Below are positions 1 through 11,364 of a DNA stretch of 64,000 bases, one piece after another. The DNA is from Sclerotiophoma versabilis (lineage: Eukaryota > Ascomycota > Dothideomycetes > Pleosporales > Didymellaceae): NCBI GenBank assembly GCA_012274445.1, contig JAAROD010000080.1, forward strand, positions 1,240,001 through 1,304,000. Reading direction: 5' to 3'. The notes under the pieces are model-generated. The model worked only from the letters and a program-made list of their open reading frames with translations. It was not told the origin of the DNA and ran no database searches. The translations under genes and the position numbers were made by a program. Numbering within the stretch: position 1 is the first letter of the stretch; every line of letters starts with the position of its first letter.

Positions 1-2
1 CA

Positions 3-597
3 GCCCGTACATTGAAGCTTCCCCCAGTACCTATGGCTCCCCATGCGCCTTTGAAGCTGGACCAAGCCACTACGGACGCCTATTTCAGGCACATGGAAGG
101 CTACGCCAAGGCTTTCAACGCCTTCAGCAAGGGTGTCACCAATCACTTTGCATCACGAAGCGTGGAGCTCGAAGACCTAGATGATCGATTCATTCACAAC
201 CGCGGCGAGACAACCAAAAAGCTCGGCTTTGCCAGCTACCTCAACAGGATGAAGGAAGACGAGGCTGTGATGACAATGTGGAAGATTGCGCAGGAGAGAC
301 ATATTCAAGCACTGGAGCAGTGTGAGGAAGTGCGGAATAAGACAATCAAGCTGTATCAGTGAGCTGCTGGGATTGTCGTCGAGCAATGCTTTGTGGCTGT
401 ACTGACACTCTTGTAGCATTGGCGTGCCAGAAGAGGATACCAGTCCGATGAAGGCTATGAGGGTGAGGCTCGTCGAGATTGTCGCTGGGCTTTCGCTTCG
501 ACGGTCTCTATCACTGTCGGCACCGAGACCAATTCTTGTCTCCACGGCTGCGAGTCCATACCCCCATACAAAGCGGAACGTCAGTACATCGGCGTAG
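3..597 (+). CDS. 3' part of an unrecognised protein (5' end outside window)
   Basis: The reading frame is open from the window edge, so the gene starts upstream. The visible part has two exons, 3-358 and 417-597. The 58-nt intron between them has a GTGAGC donor, a TACTGAC branch point and a TTGTAG acceptor, and splicing keeps the frame up to the TAG at 595. Without splicing the frame stops at once. The visible protein is about 177 residues. Its first part is charged and probably helical, with many Glu, Lys and Arg residues. The tail is basic and rich in Ser, Pro and Arg. I do not recognise a domain. The first in-frame ATG (about 33) is unlikely to be the true start. Confidence 0.55.
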
Positions 598-1446
598 TGC
601 GTAGATGACGCAGATGACGAGTCATTTCCATCGAGGCCTGAGCCGCTGAAACTGAGAAAGAAGCCAAAGAGACGCGCGCACTTGGATAGATAGCACGGTG
701 TTTGGGCGTAGGATACCCGGGTGCTTTTGGGTTAATCATCATGAAGAATGAGCATTCTGCATCACGACCTCGAACACGTATCCATAGATAATTGTATAGA
801 AGATGAGAATGTTGCACTGCAAGCCGTCACGGTTGGGAAGTACGAAGAAGTTGTTTCCAAATTGCACCAAGGCCGAATGCACACCCTGCGTAGATACGAA
901 TAGCACAGAGCTTTGGGTAGATTACTTACGAAGCCGTAGGCAGACAGCCTTGGGCCCGCAAAACGGCTTTACGAGCGTGCCTGTGACGATACTACGCAGA
1001 CTGAATATGCGCCGTTACACGGGGCTCTGAAGTAACGTCTATCATCAGAGGGAAAAACAATACGTGTTTTCGGGAAGGATTCAATGGAAGGACGGGAGTG
1101 GGTAAGATACTTGGGGTGAACGATGGACATCGGGATGCAAGGCAATGCCTCTCCTAGAGAAATCCTGGAAGCCTTCGGAAGACATGGTAACTACTCCCCA
1201 CGCCCGTTTAGCAGGAACGAGTCGCTTCCGTGTTAAGAAACTGTAAGTTGATCGGTGAGCTCGTCATCCTGTAACAGAGTTCAATCAACATTGGTCTATT
1301 CTGTGGTATCTATCCTACGGCGAAGAGGGCCAGCCTGTCCTGTCGTGCAAGCATTAGTGTGGTTCTGAAAGATCGCTCAAACGCCTCAAATGTGCATGCC
1401 ATTTCGAGTCTCCTTTTGTTTTTCCAACCTCAAGAAGAACCGGGTA
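598..1446. other. intergenic, 3' ends of two convergent genes
   Basis: Both flanking genes end here. The small ORFs on both strands show no recognisable product or conserved splice pattern. I see nothing else. Confidence 0.5.
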
Positions 1447-4400
1447 TCAAATTCTACCACCCTCGACAATCTCCCTCCCTATCAACTCCAATTCTCCACT
1501 CTCTGCCGTACGTCTACGTTCCAGCACCCATCTTCCTTCACCGGCTTCGTCATGTTCGCGAACGTACGTAACGCTGTCCGCTGCACTTCCTTTCCTCGAG
1601 TGCCCGCCTCTCCAGCCGCTGCCGCTGGGTGTCATAGGCGATGTAGCTGATATAGGCGACGCGAAGCCGACCGACTGGCGTCGCGGACCACTCGAAGAGG
1701 TTGCTGCAGGAGACGAGAGCGATGTATCGATGGGTGGCGGCGATGCTGGATGCTTACCCGTTGTGTAAGGGGAGGGCAGCGGCATCCCGAACGGTGACAT
1801 CGGCAAAGCGATGTTTGCGGGCGACTTCATGGCTGACGTAAGGCTGGATGGAGGTTGCATGTACAGGCTTTGCAACTGCAGGATCTGGGGTCGCGCCGGT
1901 GGTGAGAAGGGTGGAAGGCTTTGGAGATGACTTGTAGGGCTCGAGAGCGAGTTATAGTCACTTGCCGTGAGGGTTGGGCTTTCGGGTCGCTCCTCTCCAT
2001 CGCTCTTTCCATCGTCTTCATCCTCATAGGCGCCGTTGACGGCGTCCATCAGGCCATCGTCGTCTTCCGCGTTATCGTCAAAGTTGTCCTCAGCATTTGC
2101 TGAGTCGTCGCTCTCAATTTCGCTTTCGTATTGCTCCTGCATGCGGTTGCCGGCTGCACTACTAGCTCTTGGCGCAAACTGCATACCGAATGGTGATGGA
2201 TTGCGTGGGCTGTTGGCAGTGCTGCTCGGCAAGCTCGATGCACTCCCACCAAACGCCCCCTTTCTCAACTTCATGAGGGCGTCAAGGCTCATACCTTCCT
2301 CTTCAGCAGGCCACTCATACGGACTCATACGCGCCAACTGAGCAAGGCCAGGACTAGAGATCGGCAGTGACCCATCGCGGAAATGGTTCAAACTGATGAA
2401 CGAGTTTCGAGTACTGTACTCGCTTCGTTCCGTGATGGGAGTCAAGTTTGGCTCTCTCACAGCATTGCGCCCACTGACAGCGCGATTGAGTCCAGAAGCG
2501 AAGACGCCACCCCACTCGCTTTGTGCATCCCCGGCTGCGGCGTAAAAGCCGAACTCACTCCCATAGAACCCTTCATCGTCGTACGCCAGCGCCTCAGCAT
2601 TTGCAGCTGCGATCATGGGATCGTTCTCGAGAGCCGAGTCGTAGTCACTGTAATCGTAATCGTCCTGGAAACTCATGTCTGTTCCGTAGACATCGACGTC
2701 TGGTGGGAAGCCGACCGTATCCAGGCTAAAGCGGCCATCATCAGGTACCAAGCTTGGGCGTGAGTGGCTGACCGAGGATGCTTCATCGAACTCAGAGCTG
2801 GAATTACCGATATCAACGCTCGCCTTCCGTGTGAAGCGTCCTTCAGCCTCCGCTCGATTTGCCGCATCGACTAGTGCGGTATGGTACGAGCTCATGTCAT
2901 TGAAGTTGAACGTAGTTGGTCCGGCCGGCGCATGCGCGACTGATGTTTTATGAGCTAGTAAGGGTTCTGATTTTTCAAGGTGCCTGGACAGAGTGTCGTC
3001 GTCCGCTTCATATCCTGTTTCCGAGGGCAATGCCTGTAAAGGGTGCGACGAGGATGCCTCCTCAGTGGGCGCTGGCTTCGCCTTCCGTTCATAAAGTGGA
3101 CCCTCAGGGTCATCGAATGTCTCTTCATCGAATGCAGGCGCATCACCAAGATCTTGTTCACCAATCAAACCGTCGTCGAAATACATATCGTCGTCGAGGT
3201 TGAGGTCTCTTGGACTCAAGTCTTTGCTAGACAAAGCGTCCCGGCCACTTGAGGCTACCATAGTTTGTTTCGGGGGAAATCGGAAATCCGATGGCAGTCC
3301 CCGTACTTCTGATGGCTGTGCTGGTTCTTCGTCGTCTTCTTCGGGGTTCAGATAACCATTGTTCTCGTTCGACAACATTTGCTGTATCCCTCCAGACATG
3401 GCAAACCCTATAGGGTTGCCGTTCACATCGTACGGGATCTGAAGCTGGCCGTTTGAGGGTGTGGGGTTCACCTGATTCGTCAGACCTCTGTTAATAGATA
3501 ACGTCGAGAAATCGAATGTGCTGATGCCGTCATTGATGCTCTGGTTCCCCAAACCACTGAAGTCATCCTCTCCTAGCATGGGAATCTCTTCCTCGAAGCC
3601 ATCATCCATATCGAAATCGTCATGCATGCCGTAATCATCGTAATCATCCTCTACGGTGTTCGTAGATAAACGTGCCTGCTTGGAAGCCTTTTCTGCTGCT
3701 TTCTTCCTATGCCTTTCCTCCATAACATGCTCTTGCGTTGAGTCGCTTCCACCGTTGATCTGAAAGCTGAACCTCGAAGCTCGACTGCTGAGATGTGCGG
3801 GTAAACCAGCTGGCTGCCATGAAGGATCTGTGACTGAAGTAGCTCGTGATCGCGATGGTGGAGGGCTCTTGGTTGACTTCTTCCCTTTCGGCGTATCTTC
3901 TGGTGGCGCATGGGTAGGGCTGGGCACTTCTTCAACAGGAGAAAGCACGGAGGAGGTAAGGTCGATAGCTTGGTAGGGTGCAGGAGCAGGAGGGGGCGAA
4001 GTGGATTGCGCAAGGGGTTCGGACGATGTTTCCGATGGCATCTCTTTTGTGTCCTGCTGAGCTGCTGGCCCGGGCGCAGGTGCGGGTTCAGGTGGTGAAT
4101 GCTCAGGCAGTAGTAGCATCGAGTTTCGCGCCACAAAGTCGTTGTTTGCCAACTGCTCGGCTCGGACAGCAGCTTGTGATTGTTCGTAACTGGTGTCATC
4201 ATCGAAATGCTCACGGAAGACTGGGGTATGCTCCTTCTCGATCTTGGGCGGGCTGACCCTACCCAAGTCACCTGGAGTACCTGGTGGGACTGGGCTGCTG
4301 GCGTAAGCATTGTTGTAAGAGGAATTCCTGTTGAGTCTCGGTGCGTTGAAGTCATGGACGATGTTGCCGCGAATGCTGGGGTCGTAGTTGTCGCGAATCG

Positions 4401-5166
4401 GTGGGATGAACGAGGGTGAACGTTGTGTGACCAGCGATTCATCGTGAAGAGGATCAAGTGTCTGACCAGATCTTCGGCGCATAAGCAATGACATGGGGTT
4501 CCTGAGTCGTGACTTGGTCTTGGTAGGCGCCGTTGTGAGCGTGGAGGCTGTTTTGGAGCCGCCAGACAGCTTCTCCGTCAGACCACTCATGAGTGAAGTC
4601 TGGGACTTGGAGTGGCTCGCGTAGGCAGGGGACGTGAGGGAAGGCGTCAGGAGTGTTGACGATGGTGAGGGGGTCTCTGAAGCTTGTGCTGGGTCTGGCC
4701 TGTGTGAGATGCCCAGACCCTGCAAGCGAAGGCCAGTGGGCGCGATGTCTGTCTTGGAGCGCAGGAAGGCAGGCTTCCTCTCATGGGTGGGAGACGGCTG
4801 TTCCTGGGCGGGCAGCGGCGGGGACAGCATGTCGTGACTCTGCGGCGGCTGACTGCTAGAGGCTCCTGTGCTGACCGGGCGCTGACCTGCAGGGCGTGGG
4901 GAGTTCTGAGCAGTCCGGGCTCGGTCCAGCTTGGAGGCGACGCGGGTTATGGGCGGCAGCTGTGGAGGAAAGGGCGATATGGGCGAGGCGGACGTGAGGC
5001 CTGCGCTGTCTGGCATGCGCGGCGATGCGAAGTAGTCGGTGTTCTGCGACGGCGAGGGCAGCGGGAGGGCGGCTGGGCCGGAGACGGGGTCGGGCGAGGC
5101 CAGGCTCGAGGCATTGCGCTTCGCATGGCCTGGCCTGAGGTAGGAGAACATGTTCGAGGGCGCCAT
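1447..5166 (-). CDS. large disordered Ser/Pro/Asp-rich protein, 1239 aa, single exon
   Basis: This is an uninterrupted 1239-residue frame starting at an ATG whose complement is 5164-5166. No folded catalytic domain, signal peptide or membrane segment is visible. Residues 1-500 are Ser/Pro/Thr-rich with many SP and TP sites and basic patches such as LLMRRRSG, suggesting phosphorylation. Residues 500-760 and 1010-1080 hold acidic clusters of Asp and Glu. Between about 880 and 1000 the composition is less biased (EFGFYAAAGDAQSEWGGVF, MSLDALMKLRKGAF), which is where a conserved interaction segment is most likely. The C terminus is charged. It may be a regulatory or scaffold protein, but that is inference from composition only. 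The several long ORFs overlapping it on the other strand and in the other minus frames look like shadows of its biased codons. Confidence 0.75.
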   Translation of the reverse strand: MAPSNMFSYLRPGHAKRNASSLASPDPVSGPAALPLPSPSQNTDYFASPRMPDSAGLTSASPISPFPPQLPPITRVASKLDRARTAQNSPRPAGQRPVSTGASSSQPPQSHDMLSPPLPAQEQPSPTHERKPAFLRSKTDIAPTGLRLQGLGISHRPDPAQASETPSPSSTLLTPSLTSPAYASHSKSQTSLMSGLTEKLSGGSKTASTLTTAPTKTKSRLRNPMSLLMRRRSGQTLDPLHDESLVTQRSPSFIPPIRDNYDPSIRGNIVHDFNAPRLNRNSSYNNAYASSPVPPGTPGDLGRVSPPKIEKEHTPVFREHFDDDTSYEQSQAAVRAEQLANNDFVARNSMLLLPEHSPPEPAPAPGPAAQQDTKEMPSETSSEPLAQSTSPPPAPAPYQAIDLTSSVLSPVEEVPSPTHAPPEDTPKGKKSTKSPPPSRSRATSVTDPSWQPAGLPAHLSSRASRFSFQINGGSDSTQEHVMEERHRKKAAEKASKQARLSTNTVEDDYDDYGMHDDFDMDDGFEEEIPMLGEDDFSGLGNQSINDGISTFDFSTLSINRGLTNQVNPTPSNGQLQIPYDVNGNPIGFAMSGGIQQMLSNENNGYLNPEEDDEEPAQPSEVRGLPSDFRFPPKQTMVASSGRDALSSKDLSPRDLNLDDDMYFDDGLIGEQDLGDAPAFDEETFDDPEGPLYERKAKPAPTEEASSSHPLQALPSETGYEADDDTLSRHLEKSEPLLAHKTSVAHAPAGPTTFNFNDMSSYHTALVDAANRAEAEGRFTRKASVDIGNSSSEFDEASSVSHSRPSLVPDDGRFSLDTVGFPPDVDVYGTDMSFQDDYDYSDYDSALENDPMIAAANAEALAYDDEGFYGSEFGFYAAAGDAQSEWGGVFASGLNRAVSGRNAVREPNLTPITERSEYSTRNSFISLNHFRDGSLPISSPGLAQLARMSPYEWPAEEEGMSLDALMKLRKGAFGGSASSLPSSTANSPRNPSPFGMQFAPRASSAAGNRMQEQYESEIESDDSANAEDNFDDNAEDDDGLMDAVNGAYEDEDDGKSDGEERPESPTLTASDYNSLSSPTSHLQSLPPFSPPARPQILQLQSLYMQPPSSLTSAMKSPANIALPMSPFGMPLPSPYTTGKHPASPPPIDTSLSSPAATSSSGPRRQSVGFASPISATSPMTPSGSGWRGGHSRKGSAADSVTYVREHDEAGEGRWVLERRRTAESGELELIGREIVEGGRI

Positions 5167-6005
5167 TGCGGGGACGGGGACGGTGTGTGGGCTCGTCTGC
5201 CGCTATTGCGTTGCTTCCACGCGGCTGCCGGGAGCGCGGGCGATCAGAGGCGCAGTTGGTGGACGGGCGGAGACGCCTCTCAGCGAGGCCTGGCGCCAGC
5301 AGACACCATCGCAGAACGTGTCGAGGGGAGGGCAGGCGCAGAAGGGCGAATCGGCCAGCAATTGGGAGCGTTGGGGTCTGCACACCTCAGGCGTCGCACG
5401 ATGCTGGGAAACTGCGGGAAGGACCCAATATGTGGGGCTACGCAACACGCCAATCTCGCTGCGCGCGCTGCTTTCGCTTGCTGCTTCTCTGCCTGACGTC
5501 GTGCAGTGTGCGGGCGTCGAGTGAGCGTGGCGTGGGAGGCTGCGGAGTGTTCGTGTTCGACATGCACCTTCCGCGCCGGATGATGCGATTCTCAACCCCC
5601 AAGCTTCCAGGGCTTCATGCATCCCGTATGCAGGGATTACCAGCTGTCGTCAGCCTTCCGCCAGGCGCCCAGCATTACGCGATTTCTGTTAGCTCTGTCC
5701 GTGCTATGCTCAAAGCCATTGACGCGCAAGGTGCCTCCCTTCACTTGTCTTGAGCAGTGGGGCAGCAGTGCGGCTACAGAATAATCTTGATCGACGACCT
5801 CGAACGCCCCGGGGGCTCGGTCACTACTAGCTAGCGTCAACGTTGTGCGAGCTGACTACAAAATGGTGTGGGAGGCTGTCGAGTCATGACGACCTCCACC
5901 ATCCACCTGCACCTGCACGTTACATTTGAGACTTGCGTTGCAGTGTCTTTGATTCAGTGCTGCTAACCATCTACACAACCCTTCTATGCCATGTTGCTCG
6001 ACACC
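5167..6005. other. intergenic, GC-rich promoter side of the large disordered-protein gene
   Basis: This holds the upstream region of the minus-strand gene starting at 5166 and the 3' end of the carboxypeptidase gene. Overlapping ORFs occur on both strands, but they look like chance openings in GC-rich DNA. No distinct element was recognised. Confidence 0.45.
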
Positions 6006-7860
6006 CTACGCAGACCGCCTTCTGAGCATCGACATGCTTGGCCGTCCCAATCTACCCTTCGACCGGTTTACTTTGCTCTTCGCCACCCCTTCTACACCCC
6101 ATGTTGGTTCCGGGTCTGGCGCGTTGAGGACAGTGTTGTAGGTCGCGTTCTGCGCCGTGACTTCCAACTGTATCGTAGCATTGCCTTCGCGGTACGTGCT
6201 TGTTGGCGTACCAACTGTCTTGTACCCAGCATCTGCTGCGCATTCGCCAGTAGCAATGTCGACATGCTTCAATGCCCGCTCAAACATCTCGAGCGAAGCC
6301 AGAGGCTGGTAGAACGGCACCTCGTGGCCTGACTCGTAGATGCGCACAAAGGAGAAATGACCAGACTGCTTAACCTGGCCATGCACGATCTTGTCAGATG
6401 TTGATATGTTGACGAAGCCGGCAGTGTCGTAGCCAGGTGCTGCGATTTCGTCCGCAATGACCTGCCCACCTAACCAGTTGCAGTTGAAGTCTGCATCACC
6501 ATAGTAAAGCGTGACGTGAACGCCAGCAGCGAGCAGCTTCTGGCAGGCCTCGATGGTGCCAGACTCGCGATCATCGTCGCCAGTGTTGGTGAACGCAGTA
6601 CCTACTGTGCTGGAGCCCTCAGAAAAGTTTTGATATGCGCCAATCGCTTGCTGCACTTCTAGCGTATTGAGGTACTCAACATAGTAAGAGTATGGGAACG
6701 GATCCGGTGTCAGGTAACGCATGTCATACTCATCGCGACCACTGTACAGGTCGTACAGACTCTCGACTTTGTTGGCGCAGAAGTTATCTGCCTGCGCGCA
6801 GATCGAGTTATCGCCCGTCGCGTAGCAGTGCTTGGTCTGGTCGTAACAGTTCCCTTTACCATACAGGTTGTTGTACCATTCAGCCTTGACCGACGCATTG
6901 TACGGGTCATAGTCGTATGTGTTGCCCGGGAAAATGGTGTAGTTGTAGTATGCTTGATACTGTATGAGTGGGTCGAACCAACCGTTGCCAATCAAGACGT
7001 TCTGAAGGTCGATCTTGTGGGCTCCGGTTATATTCTTGTTGTTCTGTTCGAGGAAGTACGCTATGGAGAAGTCAGTCAATAACCACTTCAAAATCGAGGA
7101 ATGCCTACCGTTGAAAACAGGTCCGTAATGCCCCCCGTAGCTTTCGGTGGCGAAGTTGAATCCATGTCGTGAATACTCAGGGAAGGCTCCCATGAAGCCT
7201 TGCAGTGTCTTCCACATGTTTGGCGCGGCTCCTGCAGTACTGTTGGCGGTCAACGTGAGGTCTGGCTTGGAGTATGTGCCACATGTGCCGTGCGACTGGG
7301 CATAGTCAGGACATGTTGCATTGGGAAGCTGGATGATAAGTCCGTTCTCATCTGTGTAGCCTGGTATGGGGATTGAGTATGAGAAGCCGACGTCTGTAGG
7401 CTGGTCGATGAAGAGCATGTTGCTAGCATTCGACCACGAGTACGGGTTGTTATAAGGCTTCATATCTGGTCCTACGCGGCAAGGTCCCAATTCCTGGAAC
7501 AATCCGATCATGGAAGAACTTCCGGGACCACCGTTTATCTGGATCATATCGTGAGTATGTATGTTCCAACTTCTGGTTCAACACTGAACTTACCCAGACG
7601 GTTAATGGCGCCTCGCTTGGATCCTGATTGCGTGCCTCGAAGAACCACCAAAAAACATGCTGGTCTTTGCCGACATCCGCATAACCTGAGTAGCTCTTGA
7701 CATTGGGATCAAGTTCACAAATACCATTAGGGACCTGCTTGTATCGCACATTGATACCTGCATACCCTTCTTTGGTCGTCAAGTTGGTAGGCGGTGGTAC
7801 AAATTGAGCAACAGCTAAGCTGGCCGCCAACAAAGGCATCGTAACATAAGGACTCAACAT
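6006..7860 (-). CDS. secreted serine carboxypeptidase (peptidase S10)
   Basis: The gene has three exons (7860-7594, 7538-7109, 7060-6006), giving 583 residues. Introns are 55 and 48 nt with GTAAGT and GTAGGC donors. The 48-nt intron is in frame and would read through, but removing it restores the family sequence GPVFNAYF. An N-terminal hydrophobic signal peptide (residues 1-18, ending AVAQF) directs secretion. S10 hallmarks are present in order: the oxyanion segment NGGPGSSSM, the nucleophile Ser in ESYGGHYGP, the catalytic Asp in YYGDADFNCNWLGG and the catalytic His in ESGHEVPFYQP. Several N-glycosylation sequons are present. No clear GPI signal is seen; the tail is basic. The family removes C-terminal residues from peptides at acidic pH, in the vacuole or outside the cell. 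The exact substrate preference cannot be read from the sequence. Confidence 0.92.
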
Positions 7861-8646
7861 GTTGCGTATGCTTGTAAGCTGCTTGCAGGTAATGCGAAGC
7901 CGATCCGATCTAAAGCAACTGTCGTCTACGAATCCCAATACTCGTGGGCAGCCCATCTTAAGTAGATGCCGATGTATCTCAACTGGGTCTTACTCGATGC
8001 ATGTTGCGATAACTACATCTTTCTACCTTCCTTATGTGGTTTAGAAGATGGTCGTTCGGTGCCGAAAGTCAGGATTGAGCTACTGATACTCCTCAATGGA
8101 TGACGCACCGTGGTCGTCGGTAGCGGAGATTATCCTCATAGCCTATCATGTTCGACGGCCGTTCATGTCTTTGAATGATAAGTGGTCATTATGAAGCTTG
8201 CAAGGAATGAGAAGATGTGGCCGAGCAATTCGGCCCGTGAAGTTCACCGTCCACAAGTTGCAAGCTTCGAGCTATTCCGCACTAGCGGAAGCTTAGCCTA
8301 GAGCTTGGTGAGCTTGCACAACATAACATCAGTGCGTGCAATCTCGCGCGGCGGGACGTTTTCGGAAGGTACTACAAGACAAAGGATTTCCAAGCTTGCA
8401 AAGAAATTGATGGTTCGCCAGTTGCACGAAGAGTAGAATCTTGCGAATGCAGTCTGGGAAAGTGTGTTGGGTTTCACGTTGGTCATGTGCAGAATCAAAA
8501 CGTCGAGGGGTATATTTCTTCCGTCTTCAAATCTAGCTGTATGTCTCTTGGACCGCTCATTCAATCACTTCGTGTGCAATCGTAAATCATTCAAAATGTT
8601 CGCGCTCCATATTCCAGGAAGTCACGATAGCATCATTTGCTCCCTT
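7861..8646. other. intergenic between carboxypeptidase and AHA1
   Basis: This contains the promoter of the carboxypeptidase gene and the 3' flank of AHA1. No gene-like exon structure, repeat or RNA gene was seen. Confidence 0.5.
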
Positions 8647-9759
8647 TTACAACACCGTACCGAACCCGAAGGTGGTCTTGATGCTGCGAACATAATACTG
8701 GTCCCAGTTGGTTTTTGTTGGCTCTTCCTGGCCAACTGGGACACCCTTCCACTCGACCCTCATCACTGTTACCGCATCGACATCGTTCTGGTCAAACCAG
8801 ATCGACATGGTTGAGAAGTGACCAGCGGGCCATTGTGCGAGTCGCCATTTCTGGACGATGTGCTTGGGCTCCTCCAACTCAGTGTACTCTCCACTCACAT
8901 TGCCGCCAAAAAGCTCGAAGGTACCACCTGGCTTAGCACCGGTAAAGGATTTGGGTGGCGCACGGGTGAATGCAGCAATGCGCTGGGGGTCCGTGAACGT
9001 CTGGAACAACTCAGCAGCAGTGGTGCGGAACTCGGTGCTGTCGTTGATGGTGGTGACGTTGACAACCGAGCCGGTACTCGTCTTCTGTGAGCCACTCTCA
9101 GTCTTTGAGCCAGTGGACTTGTTCACGCTAGAGCTCGAGTAGACCTTCGGGGTTGAGAAGCCGCTTGAAGGGTTGGAGCCGGGCGCATGCTGGATGTCCT
9201 TGCCGTGCTCAGCCATGACGGCTGAGCCTAGCTTCGCAAGGCTCTTGCGCAATTGAGGGACAATCTTGGATCGTACAAGATCTTTGACAGGTTGTTTACT
9301 GCTGTCTTCGGAGTAGACGTCTACATCAAACTACATTGGAGTTAGCATGCATTGAGATTTTAAGCAAAGCAAGACAGGATTGTGAGCGAAGGGAACATAC
9401 GACATACTCGTCTTCCTCCGTGTCGTGTGCAACCTCGGGAATCGTAATAGTGCCGCTGGCTTCCTCGCCGTCCTTGTTCTTGCCTGCCGACTGAGTCAGC
9501 CGGCTGAGCAGTCGAAAAGAGAATAGTTGTGCTCACCAGAATACTCTAGCTTGAGCTTGACGTCGAACAGTGTGATGACCTTGCCCTTACGCTGGCTCAC
9601 ATCGACATCTCCATCCATGCTGGTAACCTTGTCGATCTTTGCTGTGACACCATCTTGCTCGGCCGAGATCTGTGGGAGCTCTTTGTCAAGATACTCGCGT
9701 GTCCAGCCCGACACATCCTTGTTGACCCAATGCCAGTTATTGGGGTTGTGGAGAACCAT
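8647..9759 (-). CDS. AHA1: Hsp90 co-chaperone Aha1 (activator of Hsp90 ATPase)
   Basis: Three exons (9759-9537, 9483-9401, 9330-8647) encode 329 residues. Introns are 53 nt (GTGAGC donor) and 70 nt (GTATGT donor). The start is fixed by the family N terminus MVLHNPNNWHWVNKD. Aha1 binds the middle domain of Hsp90 and stimulates its ATPase in the cytosol. The N-terminal Aha1 domain covers roughly residues 1-150. A Ser/Thr-rich linker follows at about 160-205. The C-terminal AHSA1/START-like domain runs from about 210 to 325 and shows the typical FQTFTDPQRIAAFTRAPPK and EYTELEEPKHIVQKWRL segments. The length is usual for the family. Neighbours are unrelated. Confidence 0.95.
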
Positions 9760-10630
9760 CGCGGATGACGTGAGGTGTGACCAAGAACGTGTTCTGCAAA
9801 TGAATCCGTTAGCGACGCGCATCACGGAGAACGGTGTGCAGTATTAGAGCAATGGTGGGATATCAGAGGTGGTCTGGTGGACCGGGAAGCTGTTCCGCAT
9901 GCAAAGAGTACAAGTCTTCTCAGACTGGTGCCAGCTGGTGTCTCATCCTGTAATTCGAGGGAGGGAGTGCTTAGCCACTTACTAGAAGGAAAACTGTATT
10001 ACTGAAAAATGACAATTAAAGCGCTGAGCAGGTACACGAGCGTGAGAAAGCGAAGAGCTTGAAGGTTCTGTGAGGTTGAAATACAAAGGAGCTTGGGGCA
10101 GAAACTTCCAGAAGTTGGAGAGCTGGCCCACCGCCAAGGCGCCTCGGTCCGACCAAAAGTCCGTCGTCGATACATCGACATTGAGGAAGTGTACATTTGC
10201 ATGGCATCTTTGCTGACACTTCCTTTCTGATTCTAAAGGTGAAGTCGGCCGTCATACCTCAGGACGTTCCACTCGGAGCAAGATGGGTCGCCAAGAATAC
10301 TGTACGAAATGATCTCTACTGAGCCATAGAACGAAAGTCTCAAAGACGTCCAGCCTGGCATATCAGAAGAATGAAAGAGTAACTTCTACCAATCAAACAT
10401 GCTATCACGATTCATCTATAGAATTGATCATTGCACAAAACCCGTTCTCTTGCCCCCCCCCCCCCCCCCCCCCGTGTTTTCTCGACAGCATTGAACATAA
10501 GCTTCTCGGCCCACTACTCACGCCCGAACACACACCCGTAACACAACAACGAGAAGTTCTGAGGACGCTCTAAATAAGAGCTCTGTTCCCTCCCGCCTTA
10601 CCAGCAAGTTTCCTTGTCGTTCTCTTGAGT
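9760..10630. other. intergenic upstream of AHA1, with poly-C tract
   Basis: This is the promoter side of AHA1. Apart from the 21-base C homopolymer listed separately, no gene or repeat was recognised. Confidence 0.45.
10453..10473. repeat. homopolymer of 21 C
   Basis: An uninterrupted run of 21 cytosines lies in intergenic DNA about 0.7 kb upstream of AHA1. It is likely hypervariable in length and prone to sequencing error. Confidence 0.9.
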
Positions 10631-10783
10631 CTATCGTTGGTTCATTCTTTGGTTGATAGGTCTACGATGTACTCCGTCTTGAAAGCAGCCCATAGCCATG
10701 CAGTCAGAGACGCCCATGGCACAGCAGTTGTAGCAGCTGATGCAGCAACGATTTTCTAGTGACTGCCTTCGTCTCGACAGCAG
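10631..10783 (-). pseudogene. fragment related to the cysteine-rich secreted protein gene at 11365-11783
   Basis: In one minus frame, the stretch ending at the TAG at 10631-10633 encodes a cysteine-rich tail. It contains NRCC, then CCAM, then GVSDCMAMGC. The intact neighbour has NRCMCC, CAM and GVPDCMAMWC in the same order, so the two are related. The open frame is closed by a TGA at 10784-10786. A possible splice acceptor (GGCAG after CTGAC) lies at about 10763, so an upstream exon cannot be excluded. A donor-like GTACGT (minus strand) sits at 10929-10934. I found no convincing signal-peptide exon. It is most likely a decayed or incomplete paralog, but it may be a functional gene whose first exon I failed to see. 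Confidence 0.45.
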
Positions 10784-11364
10784 TCAGCTTGACTGTGGTG
10801 ACCATGATGGAGGGCGGCTCGATAGCAAGCACGTCAGCTCGAGGGCTTTCGGATGGAGTGGAGGCTTGCAATCATGGGAACGAGGCAACCAACAGCGCCA
10901 TCCCTAGGTGCGGTGATCAGGTGAAGACACGTACCTTGAGGTCGTTGATGGAGGTATAGTACAATTCTTCCGATATGTCAAAACCGGGAAGCCCGAGGTA
11001 CAAAATTAGATGACTACAAAGAAAAATGTAGCCGTGCTCATCTTTACTAAGAATTTTGGTGCAGGTTCGTAGCATGGAGGTATTCTGTGGTTCGAAAGAG
11101 GGGACTCACACGTAATCGCGTTCGGTCTGGTTCGCTTTTTGCACAGCATTACGCACCCTACCACTTTCTTGGATAAATAGAAAGACCCATTAATTATCTC
11201 AGGGAGCTAGGATAACTGTCTCGTCATATGAGAATAATAAGCCATAATCAACAATCACAGCCATAACTAACAGAATTGCTTGTGTAGGGGCATGCCACAG
11301 CACACTGAAGACCTTTAACAAATCCACTAGAAGCAGAGTTTTTGGTCATACTCCTATTCAAGTA
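10784..11364. other. gap between two related cysteine-rich loci
   Basis: This is somewhat AT-rich. It would hold the upstream part of the decayed paralog if one exists. No definite exon or repeat was recognised. Confidence 0.35.

Noticed and set aside
3651..4457. 268-codon minus-strand ORF in another frame
   Set aside because: It is a frame shadow inside the 1239-residue gene with biased Pro/Ser codons.
4783..5496. 237-codon plus-strand ORF
   Set aside because: It runs antisense to the start of the 1239-residue protein in GC-rich DNA, with overlapping open frames on both strands and no recognisable family.
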